A stretch of DNA of 64,000 bases from Pseudaeromonas sp041441555 (GTDB taxonomy: Bacteria > Pseudomonadota > Gammaproteobacteria > Enterobacterales > Aeromonadaceae), in assembly GCA_041441555.1 (NCBI GenBank), contig JASDSW010000007.1, positions 50,312 through 114,311 of the forward strand, read 5' to 3'. The notes below the pieces were generated by a model. That model worked only from the letters and a program-made list of their open reading frames with translations, was not told the DNA's origin and made no database searches. Positions 45,804 through 55,026 of this stretch are shown here, piece by piece. The position numbers and the translations under genes are program-made. Within the stretch, counting starts at the first letter, position 1; each line of letters starts with the position of its first letter.

Positions 45804-48005
45804 TCACAGCGGCTCCAGCCGGGCGTAGGCCACCACCAGCCACTTGCTGCCCTGGTCATCGAAGTTGACCTGGATCCGGCTCTGCGGACCTATTCCCTCG
45901 TAGTTGAGGACTGTGCCTTCGCCGAACTTGCTGTGCCGCACCCGCTGGCCGAGGCGGAAGCCGGTGCTGTCGAAGCTCTCCTGGGCAAACTCGTTGTTGA
46001 AGCGGTTGCTGGATGCCACCGGTTGCGCCCAGCTCACCTGGGTGCGCAGCCGCACCTCCTCCAGACACTCGCTCGGCAGCTCCTTGAGGAAGCGGCTCGG
46101 TCTGTGGTGCATCTCCTGACCATACAGGCGGCGGTTCTCGGCGTGGGTCATGTAAAGCTTCTGCATCGCCCGGGTCATGCCGACGTAGCAGAGCCGCCGC
46201 TCCTCCTCCAGTCGGCCACTCTCCTCGCTGGATTGCTGGCTGGGAAACATCCCCTCCTCGACGCCGACCATGCAGACCAGCGGGAACTCCAGCCCCTTGG
46301 CGCTGTGCAGTGTCATCAGCTGCACCGCCACCTCGAACTCGTCGGCCTGGGATTCCCCCGCTTCCAGCGCGGCATGGGCGACAAAGGCGATCAGCGGCGC
46401 CATGTCGCTCATCTCCTCGGAGGGCTGGAACACCCGGGTGGCGTTGACCAGCTCCTCGAGGTTTTCGATGCGAGACTGCCCCTTCTCGCTCTTCTCCGCC
46501 TGATAGAGACTCCAGAGGCCACTTTCGCGGATCACCCGATCGGTCTGCAGATGCAGCGGCAGCTCGCTGGTGTCGGTTTCCAGCCGGTTGATCAGTGCCA
46601 AAAACTGGCTGACCGCACTGGCGGCGCGTCCGGCCAATACCCGCTCTTCACACAGTTGCCAGGCCGCCTGCCACAGGTTCAGCCCGCGATCCCGCGCCGC
46701 CTCGCGAATGAGCCCCAGGGTGCGATCGCCGATGCCGCGAGTCGGGGTGTTGACCACCCGCTCGAAGGAGGCGTCATCACCGCGGTTGCCCAGCAGGCGC
46801 AGATAGGCCATGGCGTCCTTGATCTCCTGCCGTTCGAAGAAGCGCAAACCGCCGTAGATGCGGTAGGGCAAGCGCTCCTGCAGCAACGCCTCTTCCAACA
46901 CCCGCGACTGGGCGTTGTTGCGGTAGAGGATGGCGCAATCGGAGAGCACGCCGCCCTGTTCGCGCCACGCCTTGAGGCGCCCCACCACGAAGCGCGCCTC
47001 GTCGATTTCGTTATAGGCGGCATACACAGAGATGGGTTCGCCCTCGCCGCCCTCGGTCCACAGCTCCTTACCCAGCCGCTCGGCGTTGTTGGCAATCAGC
47101 TGATTCGACGCCTTGAGGATGGTGGCGGTGGAGCGGTAGTTCTGCTCCAGACGGATGGTGCGCGCCCCCGGGTAGTCGCTGAGGAAGCGGCTGATATTCT
47201 CCACCTTGGCGCCGCGCCAGCCGTAGATGGACTGGTCATCGTCGCCGACAATCATCACCTTGCTGCGGTTACCCGCCAGAATGCGGATCCAGGCGTACTG
47301 GATGGCGTTGGTATCCTGAAACTCGTCCACCAGAATATGCGCGAAGCGCTGCTGGTAGTGGTCAAGGATATGGGGCTTGTGCAGCCACAGCTCATGGGCC
47401 CGCAGCAGCAGCTCGGCAAAATCCACCAGACCCGCACGATCGCAGGTCTCCTGATAGACCTGATAGAGCTTGTGATAGGTGCGCGAGGCGACATCACCGA
47501 ACGGCTCTATATCCTTGGGTCGCAGGCCGTCGTCCTTCTTGCCGTTGATGTAGCCCATCACGGCGCGCGGCACCCACTGCTTCTCGTCCAGATTCAGCGA
47601 ACGCACCACCCGCTTGATGAGACGCAGCTGATCGTCGCTGTCGAGGATCTGGAAATCTTGCGGCAGACCGGCATCCAGATGGTGGGCGCGCAGCAGGCGA
47701 TGGGCGATGCCGTGGAAGGTGCCGACCCACATGCCGGCATGGCCATGGGTGTTCAGATGAACGCCATCCCCCAACAGCTTCTCGATCCGGCCGCGCATCT
47801 CGGCGGCCGCCTTGTTGGTGAAGGTCACCGCCAGAATGGAGAACGGTGACGCCCGCTCGACACCGAGCAGCCAGGCGATGCGATGGACCAGCACCCGGGT
47901 CTTGCCCGAACCGGCACCGGCCAGCACCAGCAGGTTCTCCAGCGGGGCGGCTACCGCCTCCCGTTGTCGGTCATTGAGACCATCGAGCAGGGTTTCTACG
48001 TCCAT
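45804..48005 (-). CDS. uvrD: DNA helicase II UvrD
   Basis: UvrD is an SF1 3'-5' helicase for nucleotide excision and mismatch repair. The 733-residue product starts MDVETLLDGLNDRQREAV, with Walker A (AGAGSGKTRVLVHRIA), DEFQDTN, QLMTLHSAKGLEFP and the C-terminal KFGEGTVLNYEG that distinguishes UvrD from Rep. ATG 48005 has AGGAG five bases upstream; GTG codons at 48011 and 48008 are alternatives. A CTG-N10-CAG element overlaps this start region and suggests SOS control. In E. coli it follows yigB directly; here three other genes lie between. Confidence 0.96.
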   Translation of the reverse strand: MDVETLLDGLNDRQREAVAAPLENLLVLAGAGSGKTRVLVHRIAWLLGVERASPFSILAVTFTNKAAAEMRGRIEKLLGDGVHLNTHGHAGMWVGTFHGIAHRLLRAHHLDAGLPQDFQILDSDDQLRLIKRVVRSLNLDEKQWVPRAVMGYINGKKDDGLRPKDIEPFGDVASRTYHKLYQVYQETCDRAGLVDFAELLLRAHELWLHKPHILDHYQQRFAHILVDEFQDTNAIQYAWIRILAGNRSKVMIVGDDDQSIYGWRGAKVENISRFLSDYPGARTIRLEQNYRSTATILKASNQLIANNAERLGKELWTEGGEGEPISVYAAYNEIDEARFVVGRLKAWREQGGVLSDCAILYRNNAQSRVLEEALLQERLPYRIYGGLRFFERQEIKDAMAYLRLLGNRGDDASFERVVNTPTRGIGDRTLGLIREAARDRGLNLWQAAWQLCEERVLAGRAASAVSQFLALINRLETDTSELPLHLQTDRVIRESGLWSLYQAEKSEKGQSRIENLEELVNATRVFQPSEEMSDMAPLIAFVAHAALEAGESQADEFEVAVQLMTLHSAKGLEFPLVCMVGVEEGMFPSQQSSEESGRLEEERRLCYVGMTRAMQKLYMTHAENRRLYGQEMHHRPSRFLKELPSECLEEVRLRTQVSWAQPVASSNRFNNEFAQESFDSTGFRLGQRVRHSKFGEGTVLNYEGIGPQSRIQVNFDDQGSKWLVVAYARLEPL

Positions 48006-48013
48006 CACCACTC

Positions 48014-48029
48014 CTGAGAATTTGTACAG
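48014..48029 (-). promoter_or_regulatory. Putative LexA (SOS) box of uvrD
   Basis: The minus strand reads TACTGTACAAATTCTCAGGA, which contains CTG-N10-CAG, the LexA core. It lies between a good -10 (TATAAT, 48038-48043) and the uvrD start, overlapping the ribosome binding site. E. coli uvrD is also LexA-regulated. Confidence 0.65.
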
Positions 48030-48167
48030 TAGTGGCGATTATACACAGTCCATCCGCGGGAGCCGAGGGGAAGGTGACGCGCCACCGAGTCCGCCGCAAT
48101 TCCGGGATCGTCGCTCGGCGTTGGATTCCCGCATCTGCATGGAAAACACCGAGCTGACCACCCGATG

Positions 48168-48200
48168 AAAAAACCGCCCCGGGGAGCGGAGCGGTTTTTT
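48168..48200. terminator. Bidirectional terminator upstream of uvrD
   Basis: A perfect 10-bp stem (AAAAAACCGC 48168-48177 with GCGGTTTTTT 48191-48200) ends in T-runs on both strands. On the minus strand it closes the DUF1566 gene at 48234. Confidence 0.9.
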
Positions 48201-48233
48201 GTGCAGGCTTTGGGTCGATGTCCACAAGTAAAA

Positions 48234-48794
48234 TCAGGGTGCGCTACGCACCAACCGCAGCCACGCTTTACTTAGGAGCGGGTGGGTCACATTAGTCGAG
48301 CCTCCCATAACAAGGCCATACGGACTAACAGTCCAGAAGTAAGCACTCCGACCGGCCTGGATCGATGAGCTCCCAAAATAGCTACTCGGCGTATTCGGGA
48401 AGCGGGTCAGATTAATTGCCGGCCCAGTACACTGGTGCTCCACCAGAGAGGCCAACTCCTTGATATTAGGCACCCGCCAGTCGGTAAACCCGGCAAAACC
48501 ACCGCCGGTATTGACCTCTTGCGCCCGCAGTAATGCGTTCTGCCACATGGGGTACTCGGTGGCAGTATCGTTGGCAGTATCCTCGGCACAACCACTGCCG
48601 GATTGCCCTTCGGCGCACTGCTTCCACATCAATCCGGTCTTAAGATCGGTGACGGTGCCATCGCCGTTATCCTGCAACTGGCTATCCGGGGTACTGGCCG
48701 GAATCGACTCTGGTTTGCAGACTTGAGCCTGAGCCGTCCCGGCCACCAGAGAGAAGAGTAAAAAGATCAGCCCAGTCCTTAGTAGATTACGCAT
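48234..48794 (-). CDS. Exported DUF1566 (Lcl C-terminal domain) protein
   Basis: The 186-residue product has a signal peptide (cleavage near AQA-QVC) and one Lcl/DUF1566 domain, known from the C-terminus of Legionella collagen-like adhesin and many surface proteins. Hallmarks are DNGDGTVTDLKTGLMWKQC near residue 45, WQNALLRAQEVNTGGGFAGF, DWRVPNIKELASLVEH and the C-terminal AWLRLVRS. An AAGGAG ribosome binding site supports the ATG at 48794. It follows a larger gene of the same family by 80 bases. Its function is unknown, likely adhesion or sugar binding. Confidence 0.85.
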   Translation of the reverse strand: MRNLLRTGLIFLLFSLVAGTAQAQVCKPESIPASTPDSQLQDNGDGTVTDLKTGLMWKQCAEGQSGSGCAEDTANDTATEYPMWQNALLRAQEVNTGGGFAGFTDWRVPNIKELASLVEHQCTGPAINLTRFPNTPSSYFGSSSIQAGRSAYFWTVSPYGLVMGGSTNVTHPLLSKAWLRLVRSAP

Positions 48795-48874
48795 TGCTTG
48801 CTCCTTGCCGTTTCGCAGCCCCACGGGCGCATCTCGCCCGAAGGATCCATTTATGTTGATCACCAAACGCCCTC

Positions 48875-49969
48875 TCAGGGCTCACTGCGCACCAATCGAA
48901 CCGGGAGGAAGGCAGGCTCCTCGGAGTAATCGTCTTTCTGTTTTCTGTAAATGCCTGCAGTGCCGGTGCGGAAATCGACCAAAACGGCATAACTACTATT
49001 AAAGGGACTAGCCGACGAGCTCCAAACCTCCCCCGCCAGATCGGCGAAGTAGTTCACATCAATGGTCGGACCAGGCTCTGGAATGCCAAAATCCACCAGC
49101 CCTAGCAGCTCAGTGGCCGTTGCCAACCGCCAGTCATGGTAGCCGCACAGACCGGCGGCATTGACCGCGGCGACATAGCTTTCCGTATCACAAGGAATAC
49201 CGCCGCCACATTGACCACCGTTTTGGGTGCCGGCAAGGCCACCATTGGTCGCAGGATCCGGGTTATACCAGCTATAGGTATTGTCCTTATCGCGCAGACC
49301 ACCGTCGTCGGTATGGATCTCCCACAGCAGGCCGGTGACATTGTCCTTGACGCAGCTCCACTTCGTCGCCGAGGCGGGCAGCGCCTCGCCGCTGGCATCG
49401 ACCTTGGTAAAGCTGAAACCGGCATGGCCATCGCTATCGTCATTGGCGCTGACATCGCGCCCCGACTCGGCATCCTGCCCCGGGAAGTCCGCCACCGGGC
49501 AGGGCAGCGACCAACTGCTGGCATCGGCACAACCCGTCATGCCGGTGTCGTTGAGCTTGCCGGTGGCAATGGCCTGGACGGGGTTACGAACCGTAATGTT
49601 CTGGCTACTCGAATGCTCACCGCCGCGATCATCGGTGACCGTCAGGGTGACGGTGTAAGTCCCGCTCGTTTGGTAGGTGTGCTGGGGCTTCTGCTCGGCG
49701 CTCTGGTTCTCCCCTCCCACTGCGGGTTCCCCAAAGTTCCACCGATAGCCGACGATACGGCCATCGGCATCCGTCGAGGCAGAGCCATCAAACTGCATCA
49801 CCAAGCGGTTGGCCTGCGCACTGAAACTGGCGGTAGGCAGCTGGTTGGGCGCCTCCAGGGTTGGTTCAACCGGCTTGTCATCTCCACCGCCACCACAAGC
49901 CACCAGCATCAACGCCAGCAACCCACCCGGCAACAGATGCCAGTATCTGTTACATCTATCCATCCCCAT
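48875..49969 (-). CDS. Lipoprotein with PKD and DUF1566 domains
   Basis: The 364-residue product has a lipoprotein signal ending LVAC then a glycine-rich linker GGGG. A PKD-type domain follows (residues ~40-130; FDGSASTDADGRIVGYRWNFG and YTVTLTVTDDRGG). The C-terminal half is a DUF1566 domain, with KDNVTGLLWEI, YNAPGLCGYHDWRLATATELLGL-like sequence and FLPVRLVRS. It is probably an outer-membrane-anchored surface protein. ATG 49969 has AGGGA upstream. It and the next gene form a two-gene unit with a likely shared promoter. Confidence 0.85.
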   Translation of the reverse strand: MGMDRCNRYWHLLPGGLLALMLVACGGGGDDKPVEPTLEAPNQLPTASFSAQANRLVMQFDGSASTDADGRIVGYRWNFGEPAVGGENQSAEQKPQHTYQTSGTYTVTLTVTDDRGGEHSSSQNITVRNPVQAIATGKLNDTGMTGCADASSWSLPCPVADFPGQDAESGRDVSANDDSDGHAGFSFTKVDASGEALPASATKWSCVKDNVTGLLWEIHTDDGGLRDKDNTYSWYNPDPATNGGLAGTQNGGQCGGGIPCDTESYVAAVNAAGLCGYHDWRLATATELLGLVDFGIPEPGPTIDVNYFADLAGEVWSSSASPFNSSYAVLVDFRTGTAGIYRKQKDDYSEEPAFLPVRLVRSEP

Positions 49970-50141
49970 GATAAATCCCTTTAACGAGTTAGCGACATGC
50001 CACCACATCATTCACTACATCCCACGAATGACACTAAATGAGTAGCGATTGAGGCTGAAATTTTGCGCTTTTTTCGTTCAAAGAACAATGGGATATGCAG
50101 GAGAAGCCAAGGAGTGGCGACATGGGAGGGAACACCCCGAA

Positions 50142-50171
50142 GAACAATGCACCCGCGAGGATGCATTGTTC
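50142..50171. repeat. Inverted repeat in the gap before the outer-membrane protein gene
   Basis: Perfect 10-bp arms (50142-50151 with 50162-50171) with a ten-base loop lie downstream of the outer-membrane protein gene. It lacks a T-tract but may act as a terminator. Confidence 0.45.
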
Positions 50172-50216
50172 ATTTCCGGCACGCCACAGGCAGATGCCCT
50201 GGTCGTCGCGCGGTTC

Positions 50217-51452
50217 TTAGAAGGTCAGACTGGTCTGAATAGCCCCACCAAACTGGTTGTTACCGGCATAGGTGCCGGCCAGGTCGAGGTGGAACAGATC
50301 GCCAGGAGAAATGCCAAAGCCCGCGCTCAGCGAATCATCCAGATTGTCCTTCAGATCGTGACGGTAACCGGCGCGCAACTGGGCCCACTGCCACAGATCC
50401 CACTCGGCCCCGAGCGCCATCATCTGCAGATCATCCTCACCGGCATTGAAGCTGGCATAGGTACCGCTCAGATCGGTGAAGCGCTTCTGGGCCAGCAGAT
50501 CGGCATCGGCATTGAATAACAACTGGCCCCAACGATAGCTGACGCCGGCAGTCGGTACGGTTGACAGCTCATAGGTCGCCTGCACGCCATTGGTCAACGG
50601 CGCATCCAGATCCCGTTTGACCAGATTCTTGATGGCGAGGCCAGCATCCCAGCCATTCTCCCAACTGGCGGCGACACCGGCGTCGAGGTTGAAGCCGTTC
50701 TCGCTGCTCTGGTACTGGTCATCGGTGATATCACCGAAGTCGCTGTCGACCGCGCTGGCGACATAGTTGAGCACCTGCAGCTCTTGCGCCTTGGGCGTCA
50801 CCCCGACCGACCAGCGCATGCCATCGGCCTCGAATGACTTGGCCAGCGTCACGCCAAACTCGCTGACCCCGGCGCCCATGGCAATGGCGCGCGACTGAAC
50901 TTGCGACTCATCGGTGGGCAGCAGACCGGTCAGGTCGTTGGCATTCACGTCGGCAAACGCCTGCACATCGGCGTAGCCGTTGACCACCACGGCCACCGAC
51001 AGCGCATCGAATGGCATCGCCACCACCATACCGGCACCGGCACGGGCATAACCACTGTCACCGGTCAGATCGGTCAGCTCACCGATGGCCTTGTTGTTGG
51101 CGGCTTGCAAGGCAGCGGCATTGTCGGCACTGGGATTGGCCTGATAGGCGTCATAGGCGTTCTGATAGGCATCATAACTATCACTCAGATCATCGACCTG
51201 ACCGCTCAGGTCATCCTTGTCGAACACCTCGGCGCCGACCACCGGCAGCAGGACACCCACCTGATCGTCAGCCTTGGAAAAGGCCAGCCGCGCCGGGTTA
51301 TACAAGGGTGCACTCAGGTAGCGGGCACTGGCCACCCCGGTGCCGCCCATCGCCTCTTGTCGGGCCTCGAAGGCATAGGGGGCAGCCATCGCGGTGGAGC
51401 TGATGGCGCCTAGCGCCAGTGTCAACAGGGATAACGAAAAACGACAGGTCAT
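50217..51452 (-). CDS. TraF-like outer-membrane barrel protein
   Basis: The 411-residue product has a signal peptide (cleavage MAA-APYAFEARQ), the typical start EARQEAMGGTGVASARYLSAPLYNPARLAF, and ends in phenylalanine (TSLTF), as outer-membrane barrels do. This resembles the TraF_2 group usually labelled conjugal transfer protein TraF, related to the FadL/OmpP1-type barrels. No conjugation genes are near, so that name is misleading. A short DAYQNAYDAYQ repeat lies near residue 95. ATG 51452 has an AAGGAG ribosome binding site. Function unknown. Confidence 0.8.
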   Translation of the reverse strand: MTCRFSLSLLTLALGAISSTAMAAPYAFEARQEAMGGTGVASARYLSAPLYNPARLAFSKADDQVGVLLPVVGAEVFDKDDLSGQVDDLSDSYDAYQNAYDAYQANPSADNAAALQAANNKAIGELTDLTGDSGYARAGAGMVVAMPFDALSVAVVVNGYADVQAFADVNANDLTGLLPTDESQVQSRAIAMGAGVSEFGVTLAKSFEADGMRWSVGVTPKAQELQVLNYVASAVDSDFGDITDDQYQSSENGFNLDAGVAASWENGWDAGLAIKNLVKRDLDAPLTNGVQATYELSTVPTAGVSYRWGQLLFNADADLLAQKRFTDLSGTYASFNAGEDDLQMMALGAEWDLWQWAQLRAGYRHDLKDNLDDSLSAGFGISPGDLFHLDLAGTYAGNNQFGGAIQTSLTF

Positions 51453-51682
51453 AGAGAACTCCTTGATGAAGATGAAATAGTCGACTGCTAGCTCCTGCAG
51501 CGACCCGGTCAATACAATTTAGCTGGCGCCAATGTGTATCGCTAATCCGCCACGTGACGGCGCGCCCAATGATCAACAACGACCAGAGAGCGCAGGATCT
51601 GAAATGGCCCGCGGCGAGCCCGGGCATGATATTCGGCAGATAGAAAGGGATGGCAAAAGCCGAAGCCTTCGCTCCGATTTGG

Positions 51683-51702
51683 CGAAGGCGACGACGCCTT
51701 CG
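51683..51702 (-). terminator. Hairpin at the end of yigB
   Basis: Eight-bp perfect arms CGAAGGCG/CGCCTTCG (51683-51690 with 51695-51702) directly follow the yigB stop. The T-tract is poor. Confidence 0.5.
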
Positions 51703-51704
51703 GA

Positions 51705-52412
51705 TTACAGCAGCGTCAGCAGTTGTTCGAGGCGGGTGAGCATCACATCGGGCAGGATGCGCAGGGTGCGCCAATCTTGGCCCACATCGTTGAGCCAGGC
51801 GCTGCGATAGCCGTTGTGCACGGCGCCGGCCACATCGGTGGTCACATCATCCCCGACGTGCAGTATCTGTGACGGCGGCAGCCCCAGGCGACGCGCCATG
51901 TCGTGGAACAGATCCGGCGCCGGCTTCATGCGAAAACCGCCTCCGGCCTTGAGCACATGCTGGAAATGCCCATCCAGGCCGAGCCGCTCCAGCAGCACAT
52001 TGCCATTGCTGATCACCACCAGCGGATACTTCTGCGCCAGCGCCGACAGAACCCGGTGGGTGGTTTCCGGCACGGCGACCTGGGAACGCACCTCGAGGAA
52101 GTGGTCAAACACCGACTCCGCCTCCTGGCGCGCCACCGCTTCCGCCATGCCGCCTTCCATCAGCCCCCGCTGCAACAGCACACGACGACAGAGGGAGACG
52201 TCATCGACTAGCGCCGGCTGTTCCCGCTGTATCTGCAGCTTGAGCCGCTGCCACCAGGCCCGATCGAACATCGCCGTCTCCAGATAGCGATCGCGCATGT
52301 GGGCCACCATCCACCGCTCGGCATGTTCGATGACCGGACGGTTGTCATACAGGGTGTCGTCGAGATCGAAACTGATGGCGCGGATGGCACCTAAACGGCG
52401 AAAAAATTCCAT
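51705..52412 (-). CDS. yigB: HAD-family FMN phosphatase YigB
   Basis: YigB is a haloacid-dehalogenase phosphatase that acts on FMN and related substrates in E. coli. The 235-residue product has HAD motif I (FDLDDTLYDN), motif II (ISNGN), the lysine of motif III (KPAPDLF) and motif IV (HVGDDVTTDV). All catalytic residues are present. It is the last gene of the lptM-lysA-dapF-DUF484-xerC run, and in E. coli it is followed directly by uvrD. Confidence 0.9.
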   Translation of the reverse strand: MEFFRRLGAIRAISFDLDDTLYDNRPVIEHAERWMVAHMRDRYLETAMFDRAWWQRLKLQIQREQPALVDDVSLCRRVLLQRGLMEGGMAEAVARQEAESVFDHFLEVRSQVAVPETTHRVLSALAQKYPLVVISNGNVLLERLGLDGHFQHVLKAGGGFRMKPAPDLFHDMARRLGLPPSQILHVGDDVTTDVAGAVHNGYRSAWLNDVGQDWRTLRILPDVMLTRLEQLLTLL

Positions 52413-52518
52413 GCAGAGACTCGTGATGATTCATGACGGAGGCATGAATGCATAGTAACGGCTTTGCCCGCTGGCTGTACAGGTGGCCTCGCCCGACGAT
52501 GAGCGCGGAGGGATGACG

Positions 52519-53502
52519 TTACTGCGCCTCGTCGTCCGACCCGCTCGGCGACGACACCTCATCCTCCGGCGCCTCGCGGCGGGCGCGGGGATGGGCCTGA
52601 TCATAGACCTCGGCCAGCCGCTTGAAATCCAGATGGGTGTAGATCTGGGTGGTGGCCAGATTGGCATGACCCAGCAGCTCCTGCACCGCGCGCAGATCGG
52701 CGGAGGACTCCAGCAGGTGGGTGGCGAAGCTGTGACGCAGCTTGTGCGGATGCACATGGGGGGCCAAGGATTGCTTGACGCCCCACTGTTCGAGCCGCAG
52801 TTGCACCGAACGAGCCGAGATGCGCCGCTTCTGCTTGCTGAGAAACAGGGCTGGCTCGCCATCGACGGCCAGCAGCGGACGCACCGCCAGCCACTTGTTC
52901 AGCCACTCCAGCGCCATGCGCCCCACCGGGACCACCCGCTCCTTGTTGCCCTTACCCAGCACCCGCAGCTGGCGATCGTCGCGCGCCAGATCGGCGACAT
53001 TCAGCGCCACCAGCTCGGCCAGTCGCAGCCCGGAGGAGTAGAAGAGCTCCATGATGGCGCGATCGCGCACCGCCAACGGGTCCCCCTCATCGGTGATGTT
53101 GAGCAGCTGGTAGACCTGATCGACGTCGAGATTCTTCGGCAGCGGCCGCCCCTGCTTGGGCGTCACCACCCCGCGGGCCGGATTGGCCTTCAACACCGCC
53201 ATGCGCACCAGGTAGTCGCAGAAGCTGCGCAGCGACGACATCTTGGTGGCGATGCTGCGCGCCGAGAGTTTACCGCCGCGATGCAACCGCACCACCAGGG
53301 CCCGCACCAGCGGCGCCTTGAGTTCGGACCACTGCACCAGCCCCAGTTGCTGAGCCAGCAGACCCAGCTCCTGCAGGTGCAGGCGATAATTGTTGAGGGT
53401 GTGGGGGCTGAGTTGGCGCTCGACCCGCAGGTGGTCGAGAAAGCGTTCGATCCAGCTCGCCAGGGCCGGGGCCATGGGCGCCGCGGCGGCCGGCTCAGTC
53501 AC
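52519..53502 (-). CDS. xerC: Tyrosine recombinase XerC
   Basis: XerC with XerD resolves chromosome dimers at dif. The product, about 327 residues, has the catalytic set: Arg in YSSGLRLAELV, Lys in GKGNKERVVP, HPHKLRHSFATH, Arg-His in LLGHANLATTQ and the nucleophile Tyr in IYTHLDF. The start is uncertain. GTG 53502, overlapping the end of the DUF484 gene, gives an MTEP start like E. coli MTDL; ATG 53475 is the alternative. Neither has a good ribosome binding site, so translational coupling is likely. The C-terminal tail after HPRARR is about 20 residues longer than E. coli and acidic. Confidence 0.94.
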   Translation of the reverse strand: MTEPAAAAPMAPALASWIERFLDHLRVERQLSPHTLNNYRLHLQELGLLAQQLGLVQWSELKAPLVRALVVRLHRGGKLSARSIATKMSSLRSFCDYLVRMAVLKANPARGVVTPKQGRPLPKNLDVDQVYQLLNITDEGDPLAVRDRAIMELFYSSGLRLAELVALNVADLARDDRQLRVLGKGNKERVVPVGRMALEWLNKWLAVRPLLAVDGEPALFLSKQKRRISARSVQLRLEQWGVKQSLAPHVHPHKLRHSFATHLLESSADLRAVQELLGHANLATTQIYTHLDFKRLAEVYDQAHPRARREAPEDEVSSPSGSDDEAQ

Positions 53503-54190
53503 GCAACAGCACCAGGGTCGGTAGCAGCAGGGTGATGAAGCGGCCGAGCTGCTCGAGCAGCAGGCTATCCATGCCCGGATGGTAATACTCCGCATCGGCA
53601 TGGCCGAAGGCGAGCAAGCCCAGCTCGCCCTGCTCGCCGAGCCGCAAGATGGCGGCCGAGTGCACCAGCGCCTCCTCACCAAACAGCAGGTGGCGCTCAT
53701 GGTCATACAGACGCCCGAAATAGACCGATTGACCGGCCAACGGCTGGGCGCAGAGCTGGTTGAAGCGCACCGTGTCGAGCACGAAGCCCTGATCGCTGCG
53801 CTTGGCGCGCACCGCACCGGCGTTCAGCCACAACGCGCTGGCCGGAATGCGCAGGCGATCGCGGAAGGTGGTATGCAGCCGTTTCCACAGCTGCCGCAGG
53901 GTGGTGCAGGCAAACAGTTCGGGATAGACGTCGGCATAGACCCGGAAGATGCGCTCGTTGCGGCTGGCGGTGGCCATCAGCGCATTCAGCTCCTGCTCCT
54001 GGGTCTCGATGCGTTCGCGTTGTCGCTCCTGGTGCAGCTCCACCAGCGAGACCGCCCCCTTGACCGGGTGCGGGATCTGCAGCTGATCGAGCAGTGCCTT
54101 GTGGCGCAGGAAGAAATCGGGATGCTGGGCCAGATAGGCCACCACCTGCTCCTCCTGCAACTGAACCTCCAGCAGCGACGACTCGCTCAC
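53495..54190 (-). CDS. yigA: DUF484 family protein YigA
   Basis: The 231-residue product is a DUF484 protein, a GAF-like domain preceded by a helical start (VVAYLAQHPDFFLRHKALLDQL is the family hallmark) and a short coiled coil (residues 45-65). Its function is not known. It overlaps dapF by four bases (ATGA) and xerC by a few, so it is translated as part of the operon. Its conserved position between dapF and xerC is the best clue. Confidence 0.9.
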   Translation of the reverse strand: MSESSLLEVQLQEEQVVAYLAQHPDFFLRHKALLDQLQIPHPVKGAVSLVELHQERQRERIETQEQELNALMATASRNERIFRVYADVYPELFACTTLRQLWKRLHTTFRDRLRIPASALWLNAGAVRAKRSDQGFVLDTVRFNQLCAQPLAGQSVYFGRLYDHERHLLFGEEALVHSAAILRLGEQGELGLLAFGHADAEYYHPGMDSLLLEQLGRFITLLLPTLVLLRD

Positions 54191-55017
54191 AGCTCTATCT
54201 CTCCATCAAACACATGCTCGGCCGGTCCGGTCATGAAGACCGAGTTCCCCGGCCCCTTCCAGGCGATCTGCAGGGTGCCGCCTGGCAGGTGGACCTTGAC
54301 GCGATCCCGCAGCTTGCCCTGGGCGATGCCCACCACGGCGGCGGCGCAGGCGCCGGTGCCACAGGCCATGGTCTCGCCCGCCCCGCGCTCGAACACCCGC
54401 AGGCGGATCTCGTTGGCGGAGACCAGCTGCATGAAGCCGACGTTGACCCGCTCCGGGAAGCGGTCGAAGCTCTCAAGCTCGGCCCCCAGTGTCTCGACCG
54501 GTGCCGTTTTGACATCCTCGACCTCGAGCACACAGTGCGGATTGCCCATGGAGACCACACCGCACATCACCGTCTGCTCGGCCACGCGCAGCAGATAGGT
54601 CTTCTCGGCCTTCTGGGCGCGGAACGGCACCTTGGCCGGTTCAAACTCGGGGACGCCCATGTTGACCGTCACCTGGTTGTCCTGTTCCAGTTGCAGCACG
54701 ATGCGGCCGCTCATGGTGCTGACCGCGATGCGATCCTTGTTGGTCAGCCCCTTGAGGCGGACGAAGCGGGCGAAACAGCGAGCGCCGTTACCACACTGCT
54801 GCACCTCGGAACCATCGGCATTGAAGATGCGATAGTGGAAGTCCTGCTCCGGGTCGTAGGGGGGTTCGACCAGCAACAACTGGTCGAAGCCGATGCCGAA
54901 ATGACGATCCGCCAGGCGGCGAATCATCTCCGGGCTGAAGAAGATCTTCTGGGTGATGCCATCGACCACCATGAAGTCGTTGCCCAGTCCGTGCATCTTG
55001 GAAAATTGAATCAACAT
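54187..55017 (-). CDS. dapF: Diaminopimelate epimerase
   Basis: DapF converts LL- to meso-diaminopimelate for lysine and peptidoglycan. The 276-residue product has both catalytic cysteines, in GNGARCFARF and MACGTGACAAAV, and starts MLIQFSKMHGLGNDFMVVDG as in E. coli. A GAGGCG ribosome binding site precedes the ATG, nine bases after lysA. Confidence 0.97.
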   Translation of the reverse strand: MLIQFSKMHGLGNDFMVVDGITQKIFFSPEMIRRLADRHFGIGFDQLLLVEPPYDPEQDFHYRIFNADGSEVQQCGNGARCFARFVRLKGLTNKDRIAVSTMSGRIVLQLEQDNQVTVNMGVPEFEPAKVPFRAQKAEKTYLLRVAEQTVMCGVVSMGNPHCVLEVEDVKTAPVETLGAELESFDRFPERVNVGFMQLVSANEIRLRVFERGAGETMACGTGACAAAVVGIAQGKLRDRVKVHLPGGTLQIAWKGPGNSVFMTGPAEHVFDGEIEL

Positions 55018-55026
55018 CGTATCGCC

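Noticed and set aside
45729..47849. A 706-codon open frame on the plus strand opposite uvrD
   Set aside because: It is antisense to an unmistakable uvrD and has low-complexity, motif-free sequence.
50217..51452. Conjugation apparatus (TraF)
   Set aside because: The name is inherited from a family label. There are no other transfer genes, and the protein looks like an outer-membrane barrel.
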